From JANQJA01 sp047947185 (GTDB lineage Bacteria > Pseudomonadota > Gammaproteobacteria > Pseudomonadales > Azotimanducaceae): a stretch of DNA of 64,000 nucleotides. The stretch covers positions 1,178,001-1,242,000 of the forward strand of contig CP170502.1 of assembly GCA_047947185.1 (NCBI GenBank). Direction: 5' to 3'. The notes beneath the pieces were generated by a model. It was not told the origin of the DNA, did no database searches, and was given only the letters and a program-made list of their open reading frames with translations. Positions 62,601 through 64,000 of this stretch are shown here, piece after piece; within the stretch, counting starts at the first letter, position 1; each line of letters opens with the position of its first letter. Position numbers and translations under genes: made by a program.

Positions 62601-63518
62601 TCAGTCTGGCTGCCAGTCGTTAAGTGTTCCCAGAAGCGGGCCACGATCGCTGTTCACCAGTACAGCCGCACCTGGCCGCCGTTTGCCCTCGATGGGTACC
62701 GACCACGCCTGCACGGTCCTTACGCTGCCTTCTATGGTGTCACCACGGCTTGTGGTTAAGCGAAAGGCGCGCGGACCCAGGCCCGGCGGGTCGATGGTGA
62801 AAGCCTGCACACCCAGCATCTCGTCGCCCGCCAGCACATAACCATTCACGCGGTCGACAAACCCGATCGCCAGCAACGCAAGGTTTTCACCCTGAACATT
62901 GAAGTAGGTAAAGGCTGGTGCAAACCTGGCCCGCGGGCCGGTTTGCTCATGCCACTTGCCAGCGTGGTTGAAGTCATAGGTCTTGCCTGCGACAGAAATC
63001 GTCCCGGCCACCTCGCCCGTCAGTTCCCAGCGATTGGTTTCGGACCGGAAACCCCGGGAGCCTCCCATAAAGCTGAGATCCAGTGCTACAGGCACACGAC
63101 CCGCTTCCAGTTCGGGATGCCGGGTGGGGTTGGCGTTGAAACTGGCCTTGACCTGCCCCTGCATGTGAGCCGAATTACGATCCGTTGATGTAAACGTTAC
63201 CTGCTGGCTACCCAGGTGCGCTCCAAAGGTCGCGGTATCATCGCGGACCTGGGTGGCATCCCTGTTCTCAAGCTCAAATGCCTCATGGGCCAGCGACCAG
63301 GCGCCGTCCACTGTGGCGATATGCAGCCAGATGGTCGCCGTGCCCTTGTCGGGGAACCTGGCCAGGCGCAGGGATATCTCGTCCGCACCGTCTGCAGAGA
63401 GCGCAAAAATCATCACCGATTCGGCATAGTGTTCCGGTAACTCGCTTGTCGCCATGGCCATATTTCCTGTGAGTTGTAATGTCATGAACCAGAAAAAAAA
63501 GATTGTCTTTCTTGCCAT
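62601..63518 (-). CDS. secreted lipocalin/CrtC-like protein of unknown function
   Basis: 305 residues from the ATG at 63518 (GGGGGTGACAGGT upstream), six bases after the MATE gene. Signal peptide (IFFFWFMTLQLTGNMAMA). Two beta-rich halves (MIFALSADGADEISLRLARF, ATIWLHIATVDGAWSLAHEA; ELTGEVAGTISVAGKTYDFN, HAGKWHEQTGPRARF) resemble hydroxyneurosporene-synthase (CrtC)/DUF7065-type lipocalin duplications found near lipid and steroid genes. No carotenoid genes nearby. Might bind or modify a lipophilic compound. Family assigned with limited confidence. Confidence 0.55.
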   Translation of the reverse strand: MARKTIFFFWFMTLQLTGNMAMATSELPEHYAESVMIFALSADGADEISLRLARFPDKGTATIWLHIATVDGAWSLAHEAFELENRDATQVRDDTATFGAHLGSQQVTFTSTDRNSAHMQGQVKASFNANPTRHPELEAGRVPVALDLSFMGGSRGFRSETNRWELTGEVAGTISVAGKTYDFNHAGKWHEQTGPRARFAPAFTYFNVQGENLALLAIGFVDRVNGYVLAGDEMLGVQAFTIDPPGLGPRAFRLTTSRGDTIEGSVRTVQAWSVPIEGKRRPGAAVLVNSDRGPLLGTLNDWQPD

Positions 63519-63523
63519 ACCTG

Positions 63524-64000
63524 TCACCCCCTTCCCCCCATGGCCAGCGCCCGTATGCCTGCTTCGTCTCCACTCAGCCACCAGAGCCTCGCAGCCAACA
63601 ACACGGCGGCAACACCCACACCCGCTGACAGTCCCACCCAGAAACCGTAAACGCCCAGCGGTTCACCCAGCAGGCCAAAACCGAGTATACATTCCAGCGG
63701 AAATCCAACGACCCAGTAACTGAAAAGCGCAATATACATGGGTACCCGGGTGTCCTTGTAGCCCCTCAGCGTACCCACACAGGCTGCCTGCACCGCGTCC
63801 AGCACCAGGAAAAACACCACAAACAGCAGTAAGGTTGACGCCAGCGCGACAACCGCAGGGTCCACCGTATACAGACTGACCAGTTGTTCGCGCAGCAGAA
63901 AGACCAGCAGTGATCCGAAGGCGGCCACCAGCGCCGCCCCAAGGATGGCGATCAGGGCCGTGCTACGTGCCGCCAGCGTCTCGCCACCACCAATGCGGTG
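63524..64000 (-). CDS. MATE-family multidrug transporter, C-terminal part (runs off window)
   Basis: 159 codons from the window edge to the TGA at 63524. Helices include STALIAILGAALVAAFGSLL, LASTLLLFVVFFLVLDAVQA and VGLSAGVGVAAVLLAARLWW, with the family loop RGYKDTRVPMYIALFSYWVV and GFPLECILGFGLLGEPLGVY. Exports cationic or drug-like compounds with Na+ or H+. The CrtC-like gene starts six bases downstream, so they are cotranscribed. Confidence 0.9.
   Translation of the reverse strand, partial: HRIGGGETLAARSTALIAILGAALVAAFGSLLVFLLREQLVSLYTVDPAVVALASTLLLFVVFFLVLDAVQAACVGTLRGYKDTRVPMYIALFSYWVVGFPLECILGFGLLGEPLGVYGFWVGLSAGVGVAAVLLAARLWWLSGDEAGIRALAMGGRG

Overview
The window reads as a G+C-rich chromosomal segment of an aerobic, free-living gammaproteobacterium, probably marine. 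The evidence is gene content only: a TonB-dependent receptor, several RND pumps, a CYP153-type alkane hydroxylase, an MFE-2-like SDR, CaiB/BaiF CoA transferase, enoyl-CoA hydratase, arylsulfatase, a PQQ dehydrogenase and three DUF3604 proteins. I did not find rRNA, tRNA or CRISPR. The genus cannot be fixed from the sequence alone.

Layout. 1-2.9 kb: start of a TonB receptor, a DUF2959 lipoprotein overlapping a Pmp3/YqaE peptide, and a double TetR regulator with a nearby palindrome. 3-8 kb: long DUF3604 protein and a PQQ dehydrogenase carrying an N-terminal haem c motif. 8-14.2 kb: SDR, then an RND permease/adaptor pair and a hotdog-like protein on the minus strand. 14.4-20.5 kb: plus-strand run of a double-domain CoA transferase, DUF1800, Tat-exported DUF1501 and a beta-propeller hydrolase-like protein. 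20.6-29.2 kb: desaturase, FKBP, CYP153, DUF2339 membrane protein, then arylsulfatase-enoyl-CoA hydratase.

29.2-35 kb is the accessory part. A stand-alone ABC membrane domain is followed by a beta-lactamase-like lipoprotein gene cut off by an IS21-type transposase fragment. Then come a secreted protein plus metzincin protease pair with lower G+C by eye, a decayed IS91-type transposase, and the first part of a membrane-protein gene facing the other way. Both flanking host genes lose their 3' ends into this island.

35-46 kb: Tat-signal aminotransferase and TauE/SafE permease (minus); MacAB-like adaptor/ATPase/two permeases (plus); and a translationally coupled operon DUF6502 - Ca-binding lipoprotein - beta-propeller lipoprotein, preceded by two GGG-N8-CCC palindromes about 41 bp apart. 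46-54 kb: tandem RND permeases, one lipoprotein adaptor and a small four-cysteine secreted protein. 54-64 kb: an alpha/beta hydrolase with Ala at the nucleophile position, DUF3604 lipoprotein, small secreted protein, EstB-like serine hydrolase; on the other strand HupE/UreJ with a second long DUF3604 paralogue, a CrtC-like secreted protein, and the end of a MATE transporter.

Much of the gene set fits oxidation and activation of lipids, alkanes or steroids and export of toxic compounds, with a large set of exported proteins of unknown role. The best candidates for undescribed biology are the metzincin/partner cassette, the DUF6502 operon with its paired palindromes, and the DUF3604 neighbourhoods.
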